A stretch of DNA of 64,000 bases from Mytilus californianus (taxonomy: Eukaryota; Mollusca; Bivalvia; Mytilida; Mytilidae), in contig NW_026262690.1 of NCBI RefSeq assembly GCF_021869535.1, forward strand, positions 13,569,501 to 13,633,500. The letters are read 5' to 3'. Of this stretch, positions 47,731-58,470 are shown piece by piece (within the stretch, counting starts at the first letter, position 1; each line of letters starts with the position of its first letter). The notes under the pieces were generated by a model. That model was not told where the DNA came from. It saw only the letters and a program-made list of their open reading frames with translations, and ran no database searches. The position numbers were made by a program, and so were the translations under genes.

Positions 47731-50100
47731 CCGAAGATCAATGTGGGATTAGAGGGCCCTTTTGATTGAAATCATCTAATCGTTTGCTTAAAAACCGTCA
47801 AAAAAACAACATTGGTGGTATGTTTATCTTTTTGGACAATTATGCCTCCACCTTTCCTTAAACTCTGGATCTGTCTCTGCTTATTCTATATGCAAAAGAT
47901 CTCGTTTAATCCCAAGAAAACGTGTGATTAACGGTTTATTCGAACACGCATTACACACTGGTATTAACTTCACTGACTGCCGCACTAGAAAGAACGCATT
48001 ACATACCAGTTCTATTGTGCTTTGTATTTTTCTATGCTTTATAGTCCCACACATTGTTATCATTAATAATACATGTATTATGATATATTAGTATGTATAA
48101 CTTTCCATTCGAACACGTCTGTTAATATCATTGTATATGCAATAATCTGCAATAGGTTTTTATCATTTATTGTTTATGAGTTTGTGCCAAGAAAGGTATT
48201 TCATTCATGAATGAAACACTTACATGTACGTATCCCAAGTGAAATAACCATAGCCAAAATATGTAAATGGTATGGACATTTTGCCATACATAACTTTAAG
48301 TAGTAGGATCCAAATGTTCAAGTTGGATGCATAATTCACCCTATATGTGGCTACAACATTGTCAAGTCCGACCTGGGTCAAAAAAAGGGGGGGGGGGGGG
48401 GGTTGACCACGTTGCGACCTGACGTCTCTTTTGAAAGTACATGTGACCTTTAAAATGTTTAAACCGAGAATTAAATCAGTTTAGAACTAAATAGTTTGCT
48501 TAAAAGTGACATGGTGACCTGAGGCAATTTTTAATCGTCACCTTGTGATCTAAAGTGGGTACTAGGGCACACTCTTCTCCTTTTATTCATACAATATTGT
48601 ATGTTCGACTCGTCATGTTCTACTTTCTTTTTTAACCTTACGGTACCGAATATTGTGTTTTGTTATTCGCCATTTATTTTGACAGACGCGTGTTACTAGG
48701 TATCGTATCTACCACATTTTCAAAAGATAAGCTACGAAGTACATACGGCATATCCATACAGTTGAAGTCGATGGTACCTGTTGCAAGTAGTTTAAAAGGT
48801 TAATATGAATTGAACTTGTAACGAGATTATGTCTTGCCTGATTTGCAACAACAAGAAAGAAGAAGAATGCCATCATGGTCATGTTCTGCCATAATAAAAA
48901 ATCTTTGAAACTTAAAAACAAAGAAGAAACGAATACAAACTAGAATATGTTATAGTTATTGATCAAGCAAGTCGGTATATATATCATTTAATCTGCACGG
49001 CTCGGGTGACCCTAACTAACCCAAAAGAGCAGATTAAATGATATATACCGATTTGATTGGCCAATAACTGTTTTAATACATGACGCCATCAATCTATTTG
49101 AACATTTTGGAAATATATGCGGACAATATTCCGCAATCCACGGCTCCTAGGAATGTTTCTTTTAGGATAAAGAAAGGGGGAAATACGCTTTTATGTAGTT
49201 AACATTGGGTAAGTATTAAATTATTAATTTTTTTCATATTTAGGTTTTCTTCCTAAAAAAATATTACATTATTTTGAGAATTGCGATTTAATGGTAGCTT
49301 TTTTTTATCGTTTCTGTTAAATTTATTCACAATTTGTATATATGTTATAGTGACGAATTAGAAATGGACATATTGTGTAGACACCTATATATTGTTGAAA
49401 TTATAATATATGTTGCCTTCTAGATGTCCTTAGTTTGTTCTTGTCGTTTGGTTGCTGTCTTATTGACGTGTAACCTACATTTCATACAGTTTTAGTTCCG
49501 TTGAGTGTACTTTTAAATCGGTGCATGAAAAATCATAACTAAACTGGTTATTGTGTATAGATTAATTGTCTTTCTTTCCCTCAATAATTCTAGGAAGATG
49601 AACCAAAGAGAGATGTACACAGGCACTTGTTTCTATCAATATATAACACATATGAATAGTCGACCTTCCCATGTGGAGATGTACCTAAATTAAAAATATT
49701 AATATGTAAACAGAAAATAATGTTACACTTTTCATTCTTTCACTTCCCCTCCCCTCCATTTTTTTCCTGTATCAATTTTAAAGACATGTCGCTTCTAAAC
49801 AAAATCTGATTGATCTGTAGCTTATCCCCAAAATCTGTTTTGATACAAACTTAAATATGTTCCTCATTAAATTCGATCCCAAAACTTAAAAGGCATACAA
49901 TCTAAATAGTCGTAATTAATTCCATTGAGCTCGAAACTAATCCAAATCAGATTTTATTTATTTGGATATTCTAAAATACATTTCTTTTTCGGCAGAAATT
50001 CCAAAAAAAAAATATTATCTGGCTTGACTGGGAAACACTGATTTCATGTCCCACATTTTGAGTGGAAAACATATCATGTTTTAGCATAAAATCGTCTATT
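47731..50100. other. Interior of the Mutator-like element, no transposase seen
   Basis: AT-rich, with a 16-G run at 48387-48402 and a foldback (listed separately). A minus-strand frame at 48709-48921 starts with a hydrophobic, signal-peptide-like stretch (NMTMMAFFFFLVVANQAR) but shows no domain and no convincing donor site. Nothing resembling a MULE catalytic domain was found. Confidence 0.5.
48955..49068. repeat. Foldback (MITE-like) hairpin
   Basis: Arms of about 41 bp: the left arm contains gtcggtatatatatcattta and atctgc; the right arm contains gcagattaaatgatatatac and cgatttgattgg. The loop of about 32 bp carries cggctcgggtgaccctaact. There is no coding potential. Confidence 0.75.
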
Positions 50101-50159
50101 TTGGAGTGAAAAAAATGAATGTTTTAAATAAATTAGATGTTTTTGATGGTCTTTTGGAT

Positions 50160-50850
50160 TCTGTTGACAGTTTTGACTTTTTTACTCTTTACACTACACT
50201 ACTGAATGCAAATATATTTGCTGCAATTCATTTAAAGCCTTCGTCTCTAATGAGAAAGGTAAATATGCTAGATATACTTACTTGAGGTGTGATGAGATGA
50301 TTGAAGCTGTTAATTTCCCCTTGATAATATTTATGTACGTTTTGGCAGCAAAGTTTATCGACAGGTTGTAGGTATTCCAATGGGCACTAATTGCGCCCCT
50401 TTAATAGCAGACTTGTTTTTGTACTGTTATGAATCATAGTTTATGACCACACTAAGTAAAGAACCGTCAAAATTGCATTAAATTGATAAATTCAACAACA
50501 CTTACCTTTATCTTGATGATATTTTTTCGTTAAAAAATCAAGAATTTTCTATATATACTGCCGAAATTTACGACAAAAGGGACGATTTTTCGTTCCCGAT
50601 TGTTGTTTTCCCCTTTTAGGATGGTGATGTTCCTTTGGTACCATCATATGGTGTTTGAATTTCACAACTAGTTTGTTATGCCCGTGTCTGTTGTGACGTT
50701 TTTGATTTTAACGAACATAATCTATGTATTACTGGTAAATCATTAAGTCAGGGATTTCGTTACCACAAATTACTTAAAACTTTTACTAAATTGTTCCATA
50801 GATATAAAGATTTGGTTTTGAAGTTCAAATGGGATAGCACATCCTAATTT
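50160..50850 (+). pseudogene. Reverse transcriptase remnant (Penelope-like type), heavily decayed
   Basis: Fragments in shifting plus-strand frames match one RT in order. SFDFFTLYTTL (about 50170-50205) is the motif-A region. VGIPMGTNCAPLIADLFLYC (about 50366-50430) is the motif-B region. TYLYLDDIFSLKNQEFS (about 50500-50550) contains the Y-x-D-D catalytic pair. YDKRDDFSF (about 50565-50605) and SQGFRYHKLLKTF (about 50750-50790) follow. Several stops and frameshifts separate them, so it is dead. The G-I-P-M-G-T-N-C-A-P type motif is the one I associate with Penelope-like RTs common in bivalves. No endonuclease domain is seen, so the class is tentative. Confidence 0.72.
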
Positions 50851-50869
50851 TTATGGAAATGTTGTTTAC

Positions 50870-51780
50870 CGTGCCCGGAAATTTAGAAACGATCCTGGTA
50901 AACTTGTCGATTCTTGAGATAACCTTATTCTAAAAGGTTACCAATTCAACACTGTAATTAGATCATTGAAAATTATTTTATTGGTATCAATATTGATTTT
51001 GTTGTCAGTAAATTAAAAGCAAACTAAATATTATTGTTATATTCATAAAAACATTCATGGATCTACAATCTGTCGATACCTCACTGTATCTTGGCATTGC
51101 AAAAGGTCGTGTTTTTCCTCTGACTGTTTATGACGTCTTTACACTAAATCCATTGAATGTTGGATGTGTACTGATTGATAATTTTGTCTTAGGTGCATGA
51201 TTTTTTTATTACTTGTTAGTGGCTTTGAACTAGCTGTTAGTAACTTCGAGTACTCTCAGATCAGTACTTAGTGTCTTTTTGTTGTTGGGATATACAAGTA
51301 TATACCCGGCCACGTCCACTCTGTTTTTGTTAGATGTATGTTATTTGTATCCATCTGATGAGTAAAGCCTTTTTCAACTCATTTTTATAGTTTGTTCATA
51401 TGTTGTACTGTTACACCACTGTCCCAGGTTAGGGGGGGGGGGGGGGGGGGGGATCCCGCTAACATGTTTAACCCCGCCACATTCTGTATGAATGACCTGT
51501 CCCAAGTCAGGAGCCTGTAATTCAGAGGTTGTCGTTTGTTTATGTGTTACATATTTGTTTTTCGTTCATATTTTGTACATAAATTAGGCCGTTAGTTTTC
51601 TCGTTTAAATTGTATTACATTGTCATTTCGGGGCTGTGCGGTATTGGCTTTGCTCATTTTTGAAGTTCGTACGGTGACCTATAGTTGCTAATTTCTGTGT
51701 CATTTGGTCTCTTGTGGAGAGTTGTCTCATTGCCAATCATACCACATCTTCTTTTTTATATTAATATAAGAACAGGCTCT
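50870..51780 (+). repeat. 3' region of the retroelement
   Basis: It follows the RT remnant directly: gcccggaaatttagaaacga, aaaggttaccaattcaacac, gacgtctttacactaaatcc, a 21-G run at 51432-51452, gaggttgtcgtttgtttatg, and the end ggagagttgtctcattgcca. The same tail occurs without the RT at 7385-8280 and as short fragments near 10640, 11085, 14490 and 24220, and inverted at 4370-4640. Confidence 0.75.
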
Positions 51781-51924
51781 GTAGCATAGCTGACGCACCT
51801 AAGCCTCACATTTAACAAAAAAAGGTTGATAAATTGCAACTAATGAACGAAGACACCAATGTAAATGACGAATAATTTTTTCAAAGTTGTATGGAATATT
51901 CGGTGTCCTCGGCTATGCACATAT

Positions 51925-52125
51925 CTCGTCAGGATTATTTTCTATATGTCGTTCCTCAAAATACAGATTTTGTTTCGTTTCGTAGTGTTTCGTTTCTCAA
52001 TTTACATGTTTCGTTTCGTTTCGTCGTGTTTCGTTTCGTTTCGCTGTGTTTCGTTTCGTTTCGCAATGTTTCGTTTCGTTTTGCTCTGTTTCGTTTCTGT
52101 TCCGTTTCTCACTTTACCGGGACCC
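51925..52125 (-). repeat. Right terminal inverted repeat of the Mutator-like element
   Basis: The inverse of 47528-47730: cgtcaggattattttctata, cctcaaaatacagattttgt, then tttcgtttcg blocks, ending ctttaccgggaccc. The outer end meets the right TSD copy. Confidence 0.88.
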
Positions 52126-52134
52126 TAAGGTATC

Positions 52135-52989
52135 TGCATACAAGATATAAAGCATCCAGGTCTTCTTACCTTCTAAAACATAAAGCTTTATACAAATAGT
52201 TTACGCAGCTGCCGCAATTTATGATATATTTAATTTTTCCAAGGGGCATAACTCATTAAAAATATTTGATAGGCAATTATTTTCCAAATTGTCTGTGACA
52301 TTGCTGATATTTAAACCTTTGGTATGAATTTGATAAAAATCTGGCAAAAATTGTACATTGTGAGAGTGTTTACAATTCAAATTTCCATATAATTAATATT
52401 TCTAAGGAGCAGAACACTTTTAAAAATGATTAATCGGCACTGATTTTCGAACTTGTCCAAGATATTGCTGATATAAACCTATGATATAAGGTTCATAAAA
52501 ACCTGGCAAGAATGGAACACATGAGAGCACTAACGATGCAATTTTCCATATACTGTGAATTCATTATTATTCGTGGGATACCAATTTTCGTGGATTTCGT
52601 TGGTACTGGCGAACCACAAAATTAAATGTTCAATGAATGTCAATTTTTATATAGGCTTGTATGCAGACTTTGGTAAAAAAAAATGTGGAAAATTGATTTT
52701 TTTTGAGTGAATTTTCTAAGTCTAAGGACAATAACTCTGCACAAAATCATCAGACCGGAACAAAATTTTAATTTGATCTGTAACTTGTCATGAAAAAACT
52801 ATAAACCAATTATCAAATCAATATCTTCAAGCATGACAAAATAAAATGCTCCGCTGGGTGCAGCTTGATACGACCGCAGAGGTCGAACCCTGAACAGTTG
52901 GGGCAAGTATGGACACAACATTCAAGCTTGATACAGCACTGAATTTGGATTGTGATTAAATATTTTACACATCATAGGTTTTTATGGTA
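52135..52989. repeat. Family-F right half, AT-rich modules and a MITE end
   Basis: About 52135-52210 (aagcatccaggtcttcttac, aaagctttatacaaatagtt) completes the family-F repeat. A single end of the palindromic MITE family lies at about 52553-52620 (tgtgaattcattattattcg, then ccaattttcgtggatttcgt). About 52850-52990 contains a common phrase (gcagcttgatacgaccgcag). No gene is present. Confidence 0.5.
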
Positions 52990-54005
52990 TGGTACCTTGC
53001 AGTACAATTTCAGAGAGATCCATACACTTGAACACAAGTTATTGTCTGGAAACTAGAAAAAGGCTTGTTTTTTGCCCCTTTTTGGCCCCTAATTCCTAAA
53101 ATTTTGAGGCAATTACCCCCAAAATCAATCCCAGCCTTCCCTTTGTAGTATGGTACCTTACAGTACAATTTCAGAGAGATCCATACACTTGAACACAAGA
53201 TATTGTCTGGAAACTAGAAAAATGCTTATTTTTGGCCCTTTTTTGGCCCCTTATTCCTAAACGTTTTGTGCAATTACCCCCAAACTCAATTCCAGCTTTC
53301 CCATTAAGATATGGAACCTTGTAGTACAATTTCAGAAAGTGTATCTGGCCCTTTTTTGGCCCCTTATTCCTAAACGTTTTGTGCAATTACCCCCAAACTC
53401 AATTCCAGCTTTCCCATTAAGATATGGAACCTTGTAGTACAATTTCAGAAAGTGTATCTGGCCCTTTTTTGGCCCCTTATTCCTAAACGTTTTGTGCAAT
53501 TACCCCCAAACTCAATTCCAGCTTTCCCATTAAGATATGGAACCTTGTAGTACAATTTCAGAAAGTGTATCTTTTCAGAGAGATCCATACACTTGAACAC
53601 AAGTTATTGTCTGGAAACTAGAAAAAGGCTTGTTTTTTGCCCCTTTTTGGCCCCTAATTCCTAAAATTTTGAGGCAATTACCCCCAAAATCAATCCCAGC
53701 CTTCCCTTTGTAGTATGGTACCTTACAGTACACTAACACACAAGTTATGTCTGGAAGTTACAAAAATGCTTATTTTTGGCTGCTTTTTGGCCCTTAATTC
53801 CTTAACTGTTGGTACCATAACCCCCAAAATCAATCCAAACCTTCCTTTTGTGGTATTGAACCTTATGGTAAAATTTCATAGAGATCCATTCACTAAAACT
53901 AAAGTTAGAGTGCAAAAACCAATGTGTCTTTGGACGACAACGACAATGGACGACGACGACGACGCCAACGTCATACTAATATACTTTTTTGCGGTCGTAT
54001 AAAAA
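52990..54005 (+). repeat. Family-C repeat with internal tandem copies
   Basis: Several family-C modules (ggaaactagaaaaaggcttg, ttggcccctaattcctaaaa, cccccaaaatcaatcccagc). Between about 53340 and 53570 a segment of 113 bp (gtatctggcccttttttggc ... aatttcagaaagt) is repeated in tandem. The element ends with gacgacgacgacgccaacg and gcggtcgtataaaaa. Confidence 0.75.
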
Positions 54006-55676
54006 GCACTGAAAGATTAGAGGCTGAGATATTTAAAGGTTTTTTTGTGTAGTTTAGGTTACCAATACATATTACAGACCTTCAAATATTCAGAGGAGGC
54101 CTTAAGCTGAAGTAAGGAAATGATATGATTACTATTTGACTCTCTGTAAAGCACATGGATATAAGTATAGAAGAATTTATGACTTCATTTTTAAGAACTT
54201 TCGGGTAGTATTTATGTCATACCACCACCACCACATTGTTGGCTGCTCTGTGGACAGACAGACAAACTAACAGAAAACAATACCAAAATATATGTTCAAC
54301 GTCTATGACGTGTGTATACACACTATAAAGATGATTACTATATTTAACTTGATCCTTGGATGTTTTAGTCAAGTTGCTATTTCTATTTTAAAGTCGACGG
54401 CCTATATAAAAAGTTCAGGTTTTTGCAATTAAAATAAGATAGTATAGGGACTCTTACTGCCATACAAAAGCAGTAATAAGGTATCAATTTGATGACAGAA
54501 AAATAAACCCAATTAAGATTTCATTCTTAATCCATCAACTATAAATCATCTTCGTATTGCATCTGGCAAATTTGAGATCATGACACTAATCCTGATTTAT
54601 CAAAACTAATTGCTATTTTTAGAAAAAGAGAAAAGATAAAACTATCATTTATTACTTATGTAAACTTCTAATATCTTTGTGGCGTCAGCCATTCAGATAG
54701 GAAAAGTCTACATCGTATAAATATTAGGGTTTTATGAATGGCTGCTGAAAAACATAAACACTCAGATATTACAATGCACTAATATCAAACTTCTCTCTAC
54801 CACTATACTTTGCATTAGAATAGAAAGTAACCTTCCCTTGATGCTCACTTTACAGTTATACAAATCCCAAACTAAAACTAAAACAACTTTTTCATTCACT
54901 AATTTGTTAGATAACTGAATCAGTTAATAGACTATCAACAAGTTACAAATGATAAACGACAGAATCACATGAAATGCAAACATAATAAAGGATGATTTTA
55001 TTGTTTATCAGATCTTCTATACATTGTTTTAGAAAGACGGAAATTCTAAGCCATAACCTAATATTTATGAGATCTTTCTTTGAAATACAATTACTTAATA
55101 CAATTCATTCTATTACAAATATGTATACGTGTAAAAGAACATTCACAGAGTACCTCAACTGGTTTATTCCATGAATGCCTACATTGGTTGATCTGCCTAC
55201 AAAATACAGGCAAAATAAAAGAGTTTCATTGTCCCCACGTTGCACATATTTTATCTGTCCCAGGACCGTTACTAAAAAAAAATGATTTTTTGGGTTCTTT
55301 AAATTATTTTAATAAATATCTTAGAGAAATGAAGGTTTTAAAGCTCTAACAACTGTATTGTTCAAAGTAATAAAGAGTTGATGTAAAGAATAAAAAAACA
55401 TTTAAAAAAATACAATTTTCTATACAATTAATGTTTCCAAGGGACATGTTTCTTTTAAAAATTGACGATGGGCCCTACATGATTTGTCAGACATTGCTTA
55501 TATTTACCTTTGATATAAATTTAATGAAAGAACAAAAGTTCAAATGTCCCCTGCATTGCACATTTTATCTTTTAAAGGGCAATAACTACAAAAAACTTGT
55601 TTATAGTTGTCAGGAAATTCTCCAAAAATATCTATGACAATTGACAATGTTGTTTGACAAATTTTGTATTATTCAA
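54006..55676. other. Single-copy intron sequence
   Basis: AT-rich. Open frames of 60-90 codons at 54992-55637 show no domain resemblance and no fitting splice sites. No bounded repeats are seen. Confidence 0.4.
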
Positions 55677-55828
55677 GGAATGACTGTAATATTTTTTCTG
55701 TCTATGAAGAAATAACATCAAAAATGTGGTGCACACTGAATAACTCGCATAGCGGGTTATTCTAAAGTGTGCACCACAATTTTTAGGTTATTTCAAATAG
55801 ACAAAAAAAATATTACAGTCATTTCTTA
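55677..55828. repeat. 150-bp foldback hairpin
   Basis: Arms of about 60 bp pair aatgactgtaatattttttc and tgtggtgcacact with agtgtgcaccacaatttt and aatattacagtcattt around a short loop (gaataactcgcatagcgggttattc, itself palindromic). In RNA this would be a long stem. It resembles a MITE without coding capacity. Confidence 0.85.
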
Positions 55829-57932
55829 TAATTTAATTCTAAATTTCATTTCTTAAGAAGTAAATCTTGAAAAAAGCGTTCATGATGTCACGGTCACATG
55901 ACAAAATTATGTCTATGAGCTCATAGACAAAAAACTTTCAGCCAATCAGAAGACGTGTTACATCCAAAATTAAATTATTCAAGTCTATTCTCAGGCCAAA
56001 ATTAAAGTATCAACTATCTAACAATTAATTAATGATAATAACCAAGTTTCTCATTACTGGAATGGCCAGACAAGTCTGTTACTAGACCAAAAGCAGACCA
56101 AAAAAGGGTAGAAATTCAGTCATTATGATACCTGAGAAAACAAGAAGTACCTGTATTTATAACTTTAAGACCCAGCAAATTGTGGATGCTAAACAGAAAG
56201 AAAGCAAGAATTTATGGTATAATTCTAAGTATTTGTTAAGTAATTTAACATAGATGACTACTTGAATTAGTTAATAACTTGACAAACAACATTTTCATTT
56301 GTTAAAGGAATGGGGGAAGGGGGAACAAAATCAAGACCACATAGGTTCTGGACCTGCGTCACTGCATGCAATTGTTTGAGGTAATATTTATACTGGGGCA
56401 CAACTGATCATTCCTTTTCACTGAAGCCAAGAAAACGTTGACAAACATTGTCCTTGTACAATGTGTACTGAATAATTTATAAACTGATGGAAGGAGCTAC
56501 CTGGCAGATGAAAAAATAACTTACTCGCTTCAACTCAACCTTATCAAGCTGCAGACCAAATGTTTTACAAGAGGGTACACATTGAAATGCCTCGCCTGCT
56601 TTACTGACTATTGACTTTATTAAGATAAGTCTTAAAGATAAAGGTTAAAGGTTTGACTACAAGTATCACATAAACTTAACATTTTAAATATCCATAACAA
56701 TGAGGTCACTGTTAGATAAATCCTGTCAGACAGACATGTATACCTTGCAATTATTCCATACACCAAATATAGTTGAACTTTTGCTTATGGTAACCAAAAC
56801 ACAAAATCTTAACATTGACCAATGAACCATGGAATTGAGGTCAAGGTCAGATTATACCTGCCAGACAGACATGTGCACCTTACAATCATCCCAAACATCA
56901 AATAAAGTTGACCAACTGCTCATAGTATTTGAAAAACAGTAAAAAACACAAAAACTTAACACTGATCATTGAACCATGAAAATTAGGTCTAGGTTGGATG
57001 ATACCTGCCAGACTGACATGTACCCCTTACAATAATTCCATACACCACATATAGTTGACCTACTGCTTAAAGTATCGGAGAAACGGACCTAATCAAGTAA
57101 CTTTAACCTTGATCACTGATCCATGAAATGAGGTTGAGTTCTGGTGAACCCTATCTGACGGACATGTAGACGTTGCAAGGACCCCATATACCAAATATAG
57201 TTATCCTATTACTCATAATAAGTGAGAAATTCTCATGACAAAAAAACTTCAAGCAGTCGCTGAACCATGAAAATGAGGTCAAGGACAATGGACATATGAC
57301 AGACATATTCCTATTAATGACACTAAAGTTTTTGTAATTATCACATAAGATAAATTGAAAAATTGCATTATATTGAGAAGCATCCAGGTCTTCTACCTTC
57401 TGAAATATAAAGCTTTATACAAATAGTTTACACCACCACTGCCGCTGGATAATAACCCCTATGTCTCGCAAACTGCGACAAAATACTGAGACTTTCTTCG
57501 CAGGCAAGACAAAAATCATTCCCTTCAATTGGAGCCAAGAAAACTTTGATGAAATATGCCTTGTACAAATGAGTGTTGTATTAAACTTCATTCAATTGGC
57601 AAACAGAATAAGGCCAGAACACAGCATTGCTTACTCCCTATAACTCAACATTATCAAGCTGCAGACCAAATATTAAATCATTCCCTTTCATAGAAGCCAA
57701 GAAAACTTTGACTAAAGTTTTCTTTCGGAAGGACGGAGGGATAGAGTTTACTAGACCTGCTATCTCCTTTGGCTATGTAGGTAAAAAGTAGAAATGAGAG
57801 ATTGGATTACACTGTTTGGTGAGACTGATTGCACTTTAAGTATCTTAAAAACTTTTCCATAATCAGACAGAGACCGATACGACACATTTGTTTTACAGAA
57901 GACATAGGATTTTATGTTCATATTATACTTAC
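55829..57932. repeat. Intron: family-F repeat region
   Basis: About 56340-57740 consists of family-F modules: aattgtttgaggtaatattt, gaagccaagaaaacg, ttatcaagctgcagaccaaa, then repeated modules of about 180 bp with gaccaatgaaccatgg/aaaatgaggtc, gccagacagacatgt and ccatacaccaaatatagttg, and finally tatgtctcgcaaactgcgac. The uninterrupted counterparts of the hAT and Mutator target sites lie here. 55829-56339 is AT-rich with nothing recognised. Confidence 0.6.
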
Positions 57933-58087
57933 AATCATGATCTGATAATATACATGTCAAATAGACAATTAGAGAAACAAAGCACCCCTGGTATCTTTGA
58001 CCAGAAGAAGCCTTTCTTGGAGTCAATAAAATAATCAAGTTTGATGCCTGCTGGTTAATAATGCTAATAATTTCTGCTCTCCAAGTT
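57933..58087 (-). CDS. Candidate MAM C-terminal-like exon, possible alternative to 25963-26099
   Basis: A 155-nt frame on the minus strand reads TWRAEIISIINQQASNLIIL, LTPRKASSGQRYQGCFVSLI, VYLTCILSDHD up to a strong donor (GATT/gtaagtat). With the AG just before it as acceptor, it opens in phase 2 and closes in phase 1, exactly like the 25963-26099 exon. Alignment from the Trp matches the MAM C-terminal layout (W, hydrophobic strand, spacer of about 14 residues, G, hydrophobic strand), but the usual I-D-D-I is replaced by V-S-L-I. The acceptor region is poor in pyrimidines and an in-frame TGA lies a few codons upstream. It may be an alternative exon, a decayed duplicate, or part of another MAM whose other exons I could not find. 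Confidence 0.4.
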
Positions 58088-58470
58088 CTTTTATTAGTTG
58101 GTGAAGCCATTCATATAACAATGCTGGCAAACTCATGCCAATCAAAAAATATTTGCATTTCAAAAGATTATTATGTTAAACAAAAGGTTTCTAACCTTTC
58201 GAAAGAACTTCATCTCAGCTTTTTCAGAAAGATGCAAAATCTTATATAATGCTATATGAGCCATGGGCAGAGTTATTATAGTATTAAGCAAGAAAAAGTC
58301 ATAATTGTCTCAGATGACAAAAAACAACTCATAAAAACTTAGGTTAATGCTGTTTAAAATACCATTGGCAAGTCTAATATTTCCGGTCAAAAGACATGGT
58401 CTAGACCAAAGTTAAATAAATAAGCTCACTTACATTTGCAGCTGAGAAAATTCTGTGCAACATAAAAACT

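Larger units (their letters stand above)
47528..52125. mobile_element. Mutator-like DNA transposon: long GAAAC-rich TIRs and 9-bp TSD
   Basis: The left end GGGTCCCGGTAAAGTGAGAA (47528 on) is repeated in inverse at the right end (to 52125). The inverted repeats extend about 210 bp, through a stretch of gaaacgaaac motifs and caaaatctgtattttgagga, to cctgac near 47725 and 51930. A perfect 9-bp duplication, taaggtatc, flanks the element (47519-47527 and 52126-52134). Long TIRs, terminal GGG and a 9-bp TSD fit the Mutator superfamily. The left and right flanks together make one family-F repeat seen uninterrupted near 57264-57440. No Mutator transposase is recognisable inside, so this is probably a non-autonomous copy. 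It carries a decayed reverse transcriptase (50.1-51.8 kb). Confidence 0.85.

Noticed and set aside
48709..48921. Minus-strand frame with a signal-peptide-like start (NMTMMAFFFFLVVANQAR)
   Set aside because: It lies inside a transposon, has no domain after the hydrophobic stretch and no convincing donor site. A T-rich sequence easily gives Phe/Leu runs.
47399..52199. Phe/Ser/Val-rich frames such as FVSFRRVSFRF
   Set aside because: They are translations of the GAAAC-rich terminal inverted repeats of the Mutator-like element, in several frames and on both strands.
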